64,000 nt of DNA from Halobacteriales archaeon QH_7_66_36 (GTDB lineage Archaea > Halobacteriota > Halobacteria > Halobacteriales > Haloarculaceae): the NCBI GenBank assembly GCA_003021175.1, contig PXQV01000011.1, positions 62,001 through 126,000 on the forward strand, in the 5' to 3' direction. Of the stretch, positions 43,961 through 52,852 are shown one piece after another; positions within the stretch are counted from its first letter, which is position 1; each line of letters begins with the position of its first letter. Position numbers and translations under genes: made by a program. Below the pieces are notes generated by a model. The model did not search any database and was not told the origin of the DNA. It was given only the letters and a program-made list of their open reading frames with translations.

Positions 43961-44955
43961 TCGTCCGCAGCGCCGACCTCGCCGCTCTCGCCGCTGCCTT
44001 CCTGTTCGAGTTGGCGCTCCCAGCGGATGCGGAGCACGTTGCCGTACATCGACAGCACCAGACCGACACCGAGCACGAGGATGCCGATGTTGATGCCGAT
44101 GGTCATCAGCAGATTCGTCGGGCCGCCGCCGATGGCCAACTCGCGGGGCACCGGATACCCCTCGTCGAGGATACTGGCCATCAGCACCGAGGCGATGCCG
44201 ATGACGGTCGCGGCGCCGAACAGCGTCGACGCCCACCCCCACGACGGGGAGAGCGTCAGCCGCTCGATGCCGGTCGTCTCGGGCTCGCCGTCGGCGTGGT
44301 ACTCGGGCACCAGCTTTCGCGGGATGTACGCCTTCGTCTCGACCGGGTAGAAGGCGGGATGGAAGCCGTGCTCGAAGATGTGGAACATGACCCCCATCAG
44401 CATGATGACGCCAAGCAGCCCGTGGAAGGTGACGAACGCCGCCGCGGCCGCCTTCGTCTGGAAGAGCGCCGCCACCCCGGTCTTGCTCCAGATGAGCAGC
44501 CCCGAGACGGCCAACAGCGTCAGCTCTGCCGAGAAGATGAACACGACGCCCTTACCGATGTACGACAGCAACGGCACCTCGTCGGCCTTGTAGCCGCCGA
44601 ACTGCCGCGCGTTCGGGTGTCGCTCGTCGGCGCGGCCGAGCATGAACTGGATGTCCTGCACGAACGCGTCGATGTCGTCCTTCCCGGGGATGATCTCGCC
44701 GAAGTTGCTCCGACCGGTCGGCGAGATGACCTGAAGCACGATCCAGAAGATGATAAGCGCGATCAGCCCGACACCGGTGATCCGGTGGACCGCCGAGACG
44801 CCGTTCGGACCGCCCATCAGCTCCATCAGCCACCACAGTTCGTCGTTGAACATGATGGCGTAGCCGCTGAAGAACAGCAGGAACACGTCCAGTCCAAGCA
44901 GTGAGTGGAACAGGGTCGTGACCCGCGTGAACTTGCCGTGGTCGAGATTGCTCAT
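43957..44955 (-). CDS. fdnI: Formate dehydrogenase membrane cytochrome b subunit
   Basis: A 332-residue membrane protein of the FdnI/cytochrome b556 type. It begins with FTRVTTLFHSLLGLDVFLLF and has about six membrane helices. Candidate heme ligands include His17, His in SAVHRITGVG and in ILFHIFEHGFH-type stretches (FHIFEHGFHPAFY), plus FVTFHGLLG. It passes electrons from the extracellular catalytic subunit to the quinone pool. Last gene of the fdh operon; overlaps the small membrane subunit by 4 nt. Confidence 0.88.
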   Translation of the reverse strand: MSNLDHGKFTRVTTLFHSLLGLDVFLLFFSGYAIMFNDELWWLMELMGGPNGVSAVHRITGVGLIALIIFWIVLQVISPTGRSNFGEIIPGKDDIDAFVQDIQFMLGRADERHPNARQFGGYKADEVPLLSYIGKGVVFIFSAELTLLAVSGLLIWSKTGVAALFQTKAAAAAFVTFHGLLGVIMLMGVMFHIFEHGFHPAFYPVETKAYIPRKLVPEYHADGEPETTGIERLTLSPSWGWASTLFGAATVIGIASVLMASILDEGYPVPRELAIGGGPTNLLMTIGINIGILVLGVGLVLSMYGNVLRIRWERQLEQEGSGESGEVGAADD

Positions 44956-45368
44956 CGGTCGTCACCTCCGTCGTCGTCGGTGATCTTCCGCGCGGCGGGT
45001 TCACCGCCGTCGGCCGCGACGGCGTCGGTCACGTCCTCGCCCGGCCGCTGCATCTGGCCGGCCAGTCGGCGGAACGCCGCCCAGTGGAGGAACACCATCA
45101 CGAGGATGAATATCCCCATGATGACGTCCGCCGCGTGGATGAGCGCGATGAGGAAGTCGAGCGCGGGAATCGAGTTGCCCGCGACCCAGTCGGCACCGAT
45201 GCCGCCATCCCCGACGCTCGGATTCACGCGATAGAGCGACTCGTAGAAGACGTTGAACCCCTGTGCCCACCAGACGGAGAACAGGGCGACGACGATGCCA
45301 ACGACGGCACTGACGCCGACGTGCCACCGCTCGTAGCCGGCCGTGTCGGGGAGCTCTTGCTCGCTCAT
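44952..45368 (-). CDS. Small membrane protein in the formate dehydrogenase operon
   Basis: A 138-residue protein with two membrane helices (about residues 18-38 and 74-96) and a charged C-tail. VWWAQGFNVFYESLYRVNPS between the helices may be an outer loop. The ATG overlaps the stop of fdnH and its own stop overlaps fdnI. A conserved accessory or anchoring subunit of the haloarchaeal complex is likely; direct evidence is lacking. Confidence 0.7.
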   Translation of the reverse strand: MSEQELPDTAGYERWHVGVSAVVGIVVALFSVWWAQGFNVFYESLYRVNPSVGDGGIGADWVAGNSIPALDFLIALIHAADVIMGIFILVMVFLHWAAFRRLAGQMQRPGEDVTDAVAADGGEPAARKITDDDGGDDR

Positions 45369-46033
45369 TCGAACTCACCGGCGTTCTCCTCGCCGAAGAT
45401 GATGTTCATCGCTTCGTCGTTGAAGAACGTCCCGCTGCCGCGGTGGTCCAGTTCGTCGGCGATCTCGCCGGGCGTCCCGACGAGGATAGCGTCCGTCGCG
45501 CACTCCTGTGCACACGCCGGGCCCTTGCCGACCTCCTGACGTTCGGTACACATCGTACACTTGTCCATCTTGCCGCCGTTGCCGACGAGACTCGCCATTC
45601 CCTCATCAGAGTCTGGGAACTGCGGGGCCCCGAACGGGCAGGCGGACAGACAGTACTGACACCCGATACACAGGTCGTCGCGCACGTCGACGAAGCCGCT
45701 CTCGTCGGCCTTGATGAGCGAGTCCGTCGGGCACACCGACACACAGGGCGCGTTCTCGCAGTGGTAACACTGCATCGGCACCGCCGTCTCGCCGGGCGAC
45801 TCGCCCTGACTCATCGCCTCCCCGCTCTGCGTGTTGAATCCCGAGGCGGCCTCTTGGCCCTCGAGCATCGTCGAGATACTGATGCGCTGTTCGTCGTGCG
45901 GCACCTCCCACGTCCGCTTGCACGAGACGACGCAACCGCCGCAGTCGATGCAGGCCTCCACGTCCGGGAAGATGCGAGTGCCCTCACCGACGCTCATCAC
46001 GCCGTCGTGCATTTGTTCTTTTCCAGTTGACAT
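45365..46033 (-). CDS. fdnH: Formate dehydrogenase iron-sulfur subunit
   Basis: A 222-residue four-cluster ferredoxin subunit. Cys sets: CIDCGGCVVSCKRTWEVP, CYHCENAPCVSVCP, CIGCQYCLSACPFG and CTMCTERQ with CAQEC. It transfers electrons from the molybdenum subunit to the membrane cytochrome. The start at 46033 lies 11 nt from the end of fdnG. No Tat signal, so it is carried across with the catalytic subunit. Confidence 0.93.
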   Translation of the reverse strand: MSTGKEQMHDGVMSVGEGTRIFPDVEACIDCGGCVVSCKRTWEVPHDEQRISISTMLEGQEAASGFNTQSGEAMSQGESPGETAVPMQCYHCENAPCVSVCPTDSLIKADESGFVDVRDDLCIGCQYCLSACPFGAPQFPDSDEGMASLVGNGGKMDKCTMCTERQEVGKGPACAQECATDAILVGTPGEIADELDHRGSGTFFNDEAMNIIFGEENAGEFE

Positions 46034-46044
46034 ATTATATCACC

Positions 46045-49000
46045 TCACTGCACCGTCGAGTTGCCGCGGACGTCGAAGTCCTTCTGGCCGCCGATGTTGT
46101 TGCGGTCCTGCGGGAACTCGATGTCCGTGTCCATGTTGAGCTCGTTCATCCGTTCTTCCGTCGCTTTCTCGACGGCGACCATCGACACCTTCGTCTCCTG
46201 CATCTGGGTCTCGACATCGTAACCGGTGGACGTGATAGCGTTCACTGAGTCGCCGATGGCGTACGGCACGTGGCCGTCGGGGTACTTGTCCTCCAAGCTC
46301 TCGCCCTTGAACACCCCGCCCCAGTGGTAGGGGAGAAACACCTCTCGGTCGTTCGGCCGGTCCGTCACGCGTGCCTTCACCAGTACCGAGCCGCGGTCGG
46401 TCGAGGAGATGATGATGAGGTCGCCGCCGTCGACATCGAGATCCTCCGCCCGTTTGGGCGTGATCTCGGCGTACATGTGCGGCTGCAGGTCGGCGGTGTG
46501 GATGTTGTTCCGCGTCTCTGCGCCACCACCCTGATGTTCGACCTGCCGGCCGGTGGTCATGATAGTGTCCAGATCCGGCCCCTCGTCGGTGTTGTGGATG
46601 ATGTCCATCGCCCGCTGCTGCTCGACCGCGTTGTTCTGGTCGAGCCGGTAGAAGTTCTTCTGCTGGCCGTTGGCGGGCCACTCTTCCACCAGTTCCGGAC
46701 TCGGACTCTCGATGGGTTCCCGGTGGACGGGCACCGTGTCGAGGAAGTTCCACACGACCGCCCGAGCCCGACCACGACCGGTCGGGGCGTCGGGCTGCCG
46801 GTAGTCGTACTCCTCGAAGGTGTCCATCTGACCGCGGACGCCCGGTGCGATCTTCCGCTCGATGTAGTCGTCGAACGCCGCGCTGCCGGTGTCCGGGTCC
46901 GCGAGCGCCTGTGCAGCGGTGTACACCGACTCGTCGTTGTCCAGCGCGCGCTTCTGTGGGATCGTGAGTTCGTCCGACTGTACGGACTGGTTCGGATCGA
47001 TGAGGCTCTCGGGCGGCGTCGTCTTCCAGCCGGGATACTCCGGAATCCCGTGAATCTGGCCGTCTTCGGCCAGATCCTCGCTGTCTGCCCAGTCGGGCAC
47101 GTACGGTGCGCGGGTGAGGTCTAACGCCTCCTCCTCGCTGTCGTACCTGTCGCCGACGGCGTCGACCGTCTCCTGAAGCGGGTACGGCTTGTCGGAGTTC
47201 CACTGGTCGGGACTGGGTGCCTGCACACCCCACCGGGTCCGGAAGTCCTGGCCCCCGTCGTTGGGGTCCATGTCGTCGTTCCAGATGATGGGTGTGCCGG
47301 GGTGGTCCTCGCCCCAGCAGGGCCACGGGAGCATCCAGTACTCCCCTTCGACGGGCGTCCCCTCGGCGCCTTGGAGGTTCTCCGAGGAGAACGCGTAGTC
47401 GTACTCCATGTGTTGCTGGATGCGCTCGGGGGTCTGCCGGTAGCCGATGGTGTTCGTCCCGAGGTTGAACTCCCGGATGACGTTCTCGTAGGTCGACTTC
47501 CCGTTGTACAGCTCCGAGCCGGCACCCCAGTCGAAGTGCTCGCCGAAGCCCAGCGCACCCGCGAGTTCCTGCATGATCTGCAGGTCGGGCTTGGAGTTGT
47601 GGGCCGGCGGTCGCACGGGTTCCGACCACTGGGTCGCGCGGTGGGTGTTCGTCAGCGAGCGGTAGTGCTCGTACTGACTCGACGCGGGCAGCAGGAGCAC
47701 CGGCGGGCCGTCCTCGTAGTCCGGGAGGACGCTCGCCACGGACGGGAACACGTCGACCACGACCAGCAGGTCGAGGTTCTCCATCCCTTCCTTCATCTGC
47801 TCCATCTCGCTGATTGAGTTCGCGGAGTGACCCCAGAAGACGGCGATCTTCACCTGATCCGGCTGGTAGGCCGGCGTCTCCTGCATCCGGTCTTCCTGAT
47901 CGAGTGCCGCCTCGAACCAGCGGGCCACCGTCAGCCCGTTCTGGAACATCATCGAGTTGGTCGCCGGGTTCTCGGCGCTCGTCTCGTCGGTGCTCGACGG
48001 GAGGTCGTCCGCCGAGATATCCTCGCTCGACTGCTCGACGTACTTTGCCGGCGGCATCAGGTCGAACCTGTCGTACAGGTCTTCGAACGAGGTGGAGCCG
48101 CTCGTGTACGGGTTCTTATCCCAGATTTCCGACCACCACTTCCAGCCGCCGGCAGTCAGTCCGTAGTAGCCGGGCAGGATGTGGCTCGCGACCGCGAGGT
48201 CGGTCGCGCCCTGCACGTTCGCGTGGCCGCGCATGACCTGCAGGCCGCCGCCCGACCGAGCCGCACTGCCGGATGCGAGGCTCGTCGCCGCGTACGAGCG
48301 GATGTTCTGGGTGCCGTTGTTGTGCTGGGTGCCGCCCATCGCCCACTCGATCTGGACGTTCGGGCGGGCCTCGTCGATCATGTCCGCGATGCGCTCGATG
48401 TCTTCCTCGGAGACCCACGTGATCTCCGAGACGGTCTCCGTGTCGTACTGGTCGAGTTCGGCGTCGATGTCCTCCCAGCCCTGCACGCGGTCGGCGAGCA
48501 TGTTCTGCCCGCTCGCGTCCGCGTCGGTGTCGAGCGCGAGCCCGTGTTTGTCGCGGAGCACCTTGATGACGCCCATCATCAGGGCAACGTCCGTACCCGG
48601 CCGGAACCGCATGAACTCGTCGGCGTGAGCCGAGGTCTTCGTGAACCGTGGATCGAGATTGAGTATCTTGCCGCCCCGCTTCTGCCCCTCGAGGATATGC
48701 TGCATCGCGATGGGGTGTGCCTCGGCGGGGTTCTGTCCGACGATGATGTTGAGATCGAAGTTCCGGTAGTCGGTGACCGTGTTGGTCATCGCGCCGTACC
48801 CCCACGTGTTCGCCAAGCCGGCGACCGTGGTGGAGTGGCAGATCCGCGCCTGATGGTCGATGTTGTTCGTCCCCATGAACGCCGCGAGCTTCCGGATCGC
48901 GTACGCCTCCTCGTTAGAGTGGTGCGCACTCCCGAGCAGCATCACGCTCTCGCGGCTGTATTCCTCCCACACCCGTTCGATCTCGCCCGAAAGCAGGTCG

Positions 49001-49407
49001 TAGGCTTGGTCCCACGTCCGCTTCTCCCAGCTTCCGTCCGCGCCACCTTCGCGGATCATCGGGTGTTTCAGTCGTTTCTCGGAGTGTTCGGTCTCGTAGA
49101 TGCCTGCCCCCTTCGAGCAGAGCGACCCATGGTTGATCGGGTGGTCCTGCCACGGCTCCATGCCGACGAACGAGTCACCGTCGCGTTCGCCGCGGAAGCC
49201 ACAGCCGACCGAACAGTAGTTACAGATCGTTTTCGACAGCTCCGTGTCCGTGTCGGTGCCGTCGACCTCTTCGCTCCCCTCTTGGAGCGCTTGGCCCGTC
49301 CCTGCGGCTCCGAGCGCGACTGCGCCCGCGAGCGCGCTCGCCTTCATGAACGAGCGCCTGTCGAGGTCGAGCGACACCGGTTCCGGATCCGGTCGTTGCG
49401 TGCTCAT
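46045..49407 (-). CDS. fdnG: Formate dehydrogenase catalytic subunit, Tat-exported, Cys form
   Basis: A 1120-residue molybdopterin enzyme. The N-terminal Tat signal LDRRSFMKASALAGAVALG is followed by the [4Fe-4S] cysteines ICNYCSVGCGF. The metal-ligand region is RICHSTTVAGLANTWGYG (Cys about residue 190), where bacterial FdnG has selenocysteine, so this is the Cys form. QNPAEAHPIAMQHILEGQ is a further family mark, and the C-terminal dinucleotide-binding domain has FLPYHWGGVFKGESLEDKYP. Oxidises formate outside the cell membrane. The molybdenum/tungsten choice is not visible. Long AT-rich upstream region suggests regulation. Confidence 0.93.
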   Translation of the reverse strand: MSTQRPDPEPVSLDLDRRSFMKASALAGAVALGAAGTGQALQEGSEEVDGTDTDTELSKTICNYCSVGCGFRGERDGDSFVGMEPWQDHPINHGSLCSKGAGIYETEHSEKRLKHPMIREGGADGSWEKRTWDQAYDLLSGEIERVWEEYSRESVMLLGSAHHSNEEAYAIRKLAAFMGTNNIDHQARICHSTTVAGLANTWGYGAMTNTVTDYRNFDLNIIVGQNPAEAHPIAMQHILEGQKRGGKILNLDPRFTKTSAHADEFMRFRPGTDVALMMGVIKVLRDKHGLALDTDADASGQNMLADRVQGWEDIDAELDQYDTETVSEITWVSEEDIERIADMIDEARPNVQIEWAMGGTQHNNGTQNIRSYAATSLASGSAARSGGGLQVMRGHANVQGATDLAVASHILPGYYGLTAGGWKWWSEIWDKNPYTSGSTSFEDLYDRFDLMPPAKYVEQSSEDISADDLPSSTDETSAENPATNSMMFQNGLTVARWFEAALDQEDRMQETPAYQPDQVKIAVFWGHSANSISEMEQMKEGMENLDLLVVVDVFPSVASVLPDYEDGPPVLLLPASSQYEHYRSLTNTHRATQWSEPVRPPAHNSKPDLQIMQELAGALGFGEHFDWGAGSELYNGKSTYENVIREFNLGTNTIGYRQTPERIQQHMEYDYAFSSENLQGAEGTPVEGEYWMLPWPCWGEDHPGTPIIWNDDMDPNDGGQDFRTRWGVQAPSPDQWNSDKPYPLQETVDAVGDRYDSEEEALDLTRAPYVPDWADSEDLAEDGQIHGIPEYPGWKTTPPESLIDPNQSVQSDELTIPQKRALDNDESVYTAAQALADPDTGSAAFDDYIERKIAPGVRGQMDTFEEYDYRQPDAPTGRGRARAVVWNFLDTVPVHREPIESPSPELVEEWPANGQQKNFYRLDQNNAVEQQRAMDIIHNTDEGPDLDTIMTTGRQVEHQGGGAETRNNIHTADLQPHMYAEITPKRAEDLDVDGGDLIIISSTDRGSVLVKARVTDRPNDREVFLPYHWGGVFKGESLEDKYPDGHVPYAIGDSVNAITSTGYDVETQMQETKVSMVAVEKATEERMNELNMDTDIEFPQDRNNIGGQKDFDVRGNSTVQ

Positions 49408-49485
49408 TTTTTCTGGTCCCGTCGTGTCCGGGGTACCGGTCGCCCGGTCCCGTCCCGGTCCTGTCCATCCATGGCTATACCTACG

Positions 49486-49547
49486 GTCGATAAAAATTGG
49501 TGGATAATAAAACGTGGGGGCTCATACCCCGTATTCTGGGGGATATG
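49486..49547 (-). promoter_or_regulatory. Candidate promoter/operator of the formate dehydrogenase operon
   Basis: Minus-strand TTTTATTATCC at about 49512-49503 and ATTTTTATCG at 49497-49488 are candidate TATA boxes, implying a 60-75 nt leader before ATG 49407, unusual in this genome. Upstream of them lies an imperfect inverted repeat, CATACCCC...GGGGGATATG (49523-49547), a possible operator. Confidence 0.4.
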
Positions 49548-49575
49548 TAGTCCCGCAGATATGCTGTCTTGAGTC

Positions 49576-49585
49576 CTAACGTTAG
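49576..49585. promoter_or_regulatory. Perfect 10-bp palindrome upstream of fdnG
   Basis: CTAACGTTAG in the AT-rich part of the 439-nt gap between fdnG and the ModE-like gene. Its position, about 170 nt before the fdnG start, would suit an upstream activator or repressor site. The regulator is not known. Confidence 0.35.
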
Positions 49586-49724
49586 CCGAGACGAACGTAT
49601 CAGCAGATATCTATCCGAAGGTGGTGCTGACCGTTGGAGGGTTCGAGATTCGCCGTCCCACGTCGAGTGTGCGGCGCCACCGAACGCAGTCGATAATACG
49701 GTGAGAGATAGGAAGATCAGACGC

Positions 49725-49814
49725 GAGATTCCCGCAGACCCACCCGCCGCCGTGGACGTACGCGACATCCGGGGGCGACTCGTCGGGGTCGGGGTCGTAG
49801 ATGCGAAGTTCGCC
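49725..49814 (-). pseudogene. Remnant of an alpha/beta-hydrolase (HSL-type esterase)
   Basis: Minus-strand frame reads LRIYDPDPDESPPDVAYVHG followed by GGWVCGNL, the oxyanion-hole HGGGW block of hormone-sensitive-lipase-type esterases with its usual leading strand. Homology ends directly after GNL and the frame becomes unrelated until a stop; nothing of the catalytic Ser region is left. The gap around it holds no other gene. Confidence 0.5.
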
Positions 49815-49846
49815 TGCCCGTGGCCACCTGCGAGCGTGAGCGTTCC

Positions 49847-50542
49847 TCAGTTGAAGACGCCGCGCGTCGCCGTCGCTTTGAACGAGACGGTGACCTCGCG
49901 TCCGACTCCGAGGGCGAGACGCTCCCGACTGTCTTCGGTCACCAGCGCCAACACCGGGTCGTCGGCACCGATGTCGACGGCGACGCGGGCGATACGCTCG
50001 CCGCCTTCGATGTCCCGCACCGTTCCGGCGAACTGGTTCCGCGCGCTCGTGGTGTCCGGCACCGGCGCGTTCGTCGCCTCGTGGAGCGTCACGGCGTCGG
50101 CCGGTATCGTCAACTGGACCGTGCCGTCACCGGCGGACGGGACGAGAGCACGGAGCCGCCCGGCCGACGTTTCGACGGTCGCGAGTTCCCCGTCACGCTC
50201 GACGAGCGTGCCCGAGAGGACGGTTTCGGCGATCTCGGCGACGCCCTCGAAACTCGTCTGCACGCGGTCGAACGCCGCGAGCAACTCGTCGGCGGTTTCG
50301 GTCAGTTCGCTCCCTCCGCCGTCGGTGCCACCCCGCTGTCGGTCGACGAGCGAGCCGAACGCGGCTTCGAGTTCGACGATGCGCTGTTGCGCGTGGCCGT
50401 ACGAGCGGCCCAGAGAGTCGGTCGCCGCGTTCAACGACCCCTCGCCGTCGATTGCACGCAACAGCGTCACGTCCCGGGCGTCGACGGTCACGTCGCCGCT
50501 CCCGATGTAGGCGTCGAACTCCGTCCGAACGTCTATTCCCAT
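49847..50542 (-). CDS. ModE-like molybdate-responsive regulator (wHTH plus TOBE/Mop)
   Basis: A 231-residue protein. N-terminal ModE-type helix-turn-helix: VTLLRAIDGEGSLNAATDSL with LGRSYGHAQQRIVELEAAFG. The C-terminal half holds one or two TOBE/Mop-like domains, recognisable in SARNQFAGTVRDIEGGERIA and GVGREVTVSFKATATRGVF. It should sense molybdate or tungstate and regulate molybdoenzyme genes. It lies between the fdh operon and the HdrA-like gene, so it could control both; ATG 50542 is chosen. Confidence 0.85.
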   Translation of the reverse strand: MGIDVRTEFDAYIGSGDVTVDARDVTLLRAIDGEGSLNAATDSLGRSYGHAQQRIVELEAAFGSLVDRQRGGTDGGGSELTETADELLAAFDRVQTSFEGVAEIAETVLSGTLVERDGELATVETSAGRLRALVPSAGDGTVQLTIPADAVTLHEATNAPVPDTTSARNQFAGTVRDIEGGERIARVAVDIGADDPVLALVTEDSRERLALGVGREVTVSFKATATRGVFN

Positions 50543-50695
50543 GCGTAGCGGTATCCGAACGGCGAACAAAAGCGTTGGTTCACCGCCAATAGAACGCGGA
50601 GGGATCAAGGGGCAAACCCGTCTGACGAAGCATCGAGGGCGAATTCGGGTTCGTGAGGCGGCCAAGCGGGTTGCCCCCCGTCCGCTCCCGCAACG

Positions 50696-50703
50696 CATAA
50701 AAC
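50696..50703 (+). promoter_or_regulatory. TATA box of the HdrA/MvhD-like gene
   Basis: CATAAAAC, 23-28 nt before the paired ATGs at 50723 and 50726; leaderless transcript for the HdrA-like/torD pair. Confidence 0.6.
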
Positions 50704-50722
50704 TGCGCAGGGATTCGCTCGG

Positions 50723-52852
50723 ATGATGAACGTAGGTGCGTTCGTGTGCTCGTGCGGAGGCACGTGCGACATTGACTTAGAGGAGGTCCGAGAGGGCGTC
50801 GAGGGGGTCGACGTCGTCGCCAGCTCGGAGCTGTTGTGTCAGGACGGTCGTCCGGCGATGTCGCAGGTGATCGACGAGTACGACCTCGACCAGCTCATCG
50901 CGACGACGCCGGAGCCGTCGTGTCAGGAACGCATCCGCTCGCTCGCGGACGACCACGGGCTACACCCGGAGGCGACGGCGTTCGTCGACCACCGAGAGAC
51001 GACCGCGTGGGTCCACGACGAGGGCGAAGCGACCGACAAGACTGCGCGCCTGATCAACGCGAAGCGGGCCGGTCTCGCCGAAGAAGCGATCTCGCGAACC
51101 GTCTCGACGGAGGCCGGCAACCGGGTCGCCGTCGTCGGTGACGCCGACGCCGCCCGGTCGCTGTCGGACGAGGCGGACGTGACGCTCATCGCGGACGGCC
51201 GCGAGTTCGCCGACACGGAGGGGCTGGACGACGTGAACGTCGAACGGGGCCACGTCGCCGCCGTCGAGGGCTCGTTCGGCGAGTTCGAGCTGGTGGTTCG
51301 CGCGCAGGTCACCGACGACTGCATCGACTGCATGGAGTGCGTCCGCGAGGGTCCCGACGGGATGGTGACCGAGTTCCCGGTCGACATCCACCCCGAGGCA
51401 CCCGACGGCGACTGGGTTGACGTGTGTCCGACCGACGCTATCGAACTCGACGGCACGACCCGACGACTGGAGTTCGATCAGGTGATCCACCCCGGCGGCA
51501 CGTCGCGAGCGCGGAGCGGCCGCGTCGGGTTCTACACCGGGCCGGTCGACGCGGGGACCGTCGCCGCCGTCGAGTCGCATCTCGGCGGCATCGAGAAGCC
51601 GAAGTTCCTCGATCTGGAGATGGACGTGTGTGCGGCCGGCGAGTCGAGCCAGCAAGGGTGTACCGCCTGCGTCGACGCCTGCCCGCACGAGGCGGTCGAC
51701 CGGCCGGCGGTCGACGAGGTGGCGTTCGACGAGACGGCCTGTCAGAACTGCGGGGCCTGTACGAGCGCCTGTCCGACGGGTGCGGCGAAGCTCCGCGAGC
51801 CGTCCAACGAGCGGATCGCTCGCGAGGTGGAGGCGCTGCTCGAAGCCGACGAGGAGGACGACAGTCTGCTCGGTGCGCGTGACGACGCCGGCATCGAGAC
51901 GCAGGTCGTCGCGTTCGTCTGCTCCGAGCGGGCGAGCGAACGACTGCGCGCGTACGGCCGCCGCGCCGCGCGCCGCGGCGACGTGGAGTATCCGCCGGTG
52001 CTCCCGGTGCAGGTCAACTGTACCGACACCGTCGGCGAGGCACACGCGATGCACGCGCTCGCGGCGGGTGCCGACGGCGTCGCAATCGTCGGCTGTGGCG
52101 GCTCCTGTCTCCACTCCGGCCCGGACCCGAAGGCGGAGCTGGTCGAGCGGCTCAACACGGCGACCAGCGATCTGGGACTCGGCGAGCGCGTCGGCTTCTT
52201 CGCCCCCGAAGCGGGTGACCCGTCGGCCTTCGCCGCGGAACTCTCGGCGTTCGTCGAGGAGACGCTCGACGAGACGTCGGTGCCGGCGGGCAACCACGAG
52301 GCCACGGGCCGCATCGACGACGACCGGCCCAACCCCGACTTCGACAGTCACGGCTGGACGCTGGAAAGCGTCCGCGCGCTGCTCGATCACGTCGACCCGG
52401 CACGGGAGACGATCAGGGGGCTGAAGAACTTCGGCCTGCTGTCGGTGAACGACTCGTGTACGCTCACGCCCACCTGTACGAGCCTCTGTCCGACGGACGC
52501 CATCAAGCGCACGGACGACGGTCGGCTTCAGTTCAATCACGAGCGGTGTGTGAACTGCGAACTCTGCGAGGAGGGGTGTCCCGAATCCGCCATCACGATG
52601 GAGACGGGACTGGACCTCTCGCTGCTGCCGGAGCACAACGACGACGACCCGTGGACCACCGTTCACGAGGACGAGATGCTCGAGTGTATCCGCTGTGGAA
52701 CGCCGTTCACCAGCGCGGCCTCGGCCGCGAAGGTGGAAGCGGAGGTCGGCGACCGCGTGGCCGGCCTCGCGCCGGACAGCGACCACAGCGTCTTCGAGTA
52801 CTGTGGCGACTGTCGCGGACGCCTCCTCTTCGATCAGGGTGACGCGCGATGA
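50723..52852 (+). CDS. HdrA/MvhD-like multi-cluster iron-sulfur protein
   Basis: A 709-residue soluble protein. Order: HdrA-type start VGAFVCSCGGTCDIDLEEV with SSELLCQDG and TPEPSCQERIR; a reduced nucleotide-binding-like region (VAVVGDADAARSLSDEADVT); clusters around CIDCMEC (about 197), ACVDACP (311), CQNCGACTSACP (339); an MvhD/FrhD-like domain (about 395-494: VVAFVCSERASERLRAYGRR, VGCGGSCLHSG); then CTLTPTCTSLCP (578), CVNCELCEEGCP (608) and two CxxC pairs at 654 and 693. HdrA and MvhD move electrons between hydrogenase or formate dehydrogenase and heterodisulfide reductase in methanogens; here, a link to ferredoxin is inferred. Overlaps torD by 4 nt. Confidence 0.8.
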   Translation: MMNVGAFVCSCGGTCDIDLEEVREGVEGVDVVASSELLCQDGRPAMSQVIDEYDLDQLIATTPEPSCQERIRSLADDHGLHPEATAFVDHRETTAWVHDEGEATDKTARLINAKRAGLAEEAISRTVSTEAGNRVAVVGDADAARSLSDEADVTLIADGREFADTEGLDDVNVERGHVAAVEGSFGEFELVVRAQVTDDCIDCMECVREGPDGMVTEFPVDIHPEAPDGDWVDVCPTDAIELDGTTRRLEFDQVIHPGGTSRARSGRVGFYTGPVDAGTVAAVESHLGGIEKPKFLDLEMDVCAAGESSQQGCTACVDACPHEAVDRPAVDEVAFDETACQNCGACTSACPTGAAKLREPSNERIAREVEALLEADEEDDSLLGARDDAGIETQVVAFVCSERASERLRAYGRRAARRGDVEYPPVLPVQVNCTDTVGEAHAMHALAAGADGVAIVGCGGSCLHSGPDPKAELVERLNTATSDLGLGERVGFFAPEAGDPSAFAAELSAFVEETLDETSVPAGNHEATGRIDDDRPNPDFDSHGWTLESVRALLDHVDPARETIRGLKNFGLLSVNDSCTLTPTCTSLCPTDAIKRTDDGRLQFNHERCVNCELCEEGCPESAITMETGLDLSLLPEHNDDDPWTTVHEDEMLECIRCGTPFTSAASAAKVEAEVGDRVAGLAPDSDHSVFEYCGDCRGRLLFDQGDAR

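Noticed and set aside
50723-50728. Choice between ATG 50723 and ATG 50726 as start of the HdrA-like gene.
   Set aside because: Both fit the promoter spacing; no sequence evidence separates them, so the first was reported and no finding made.
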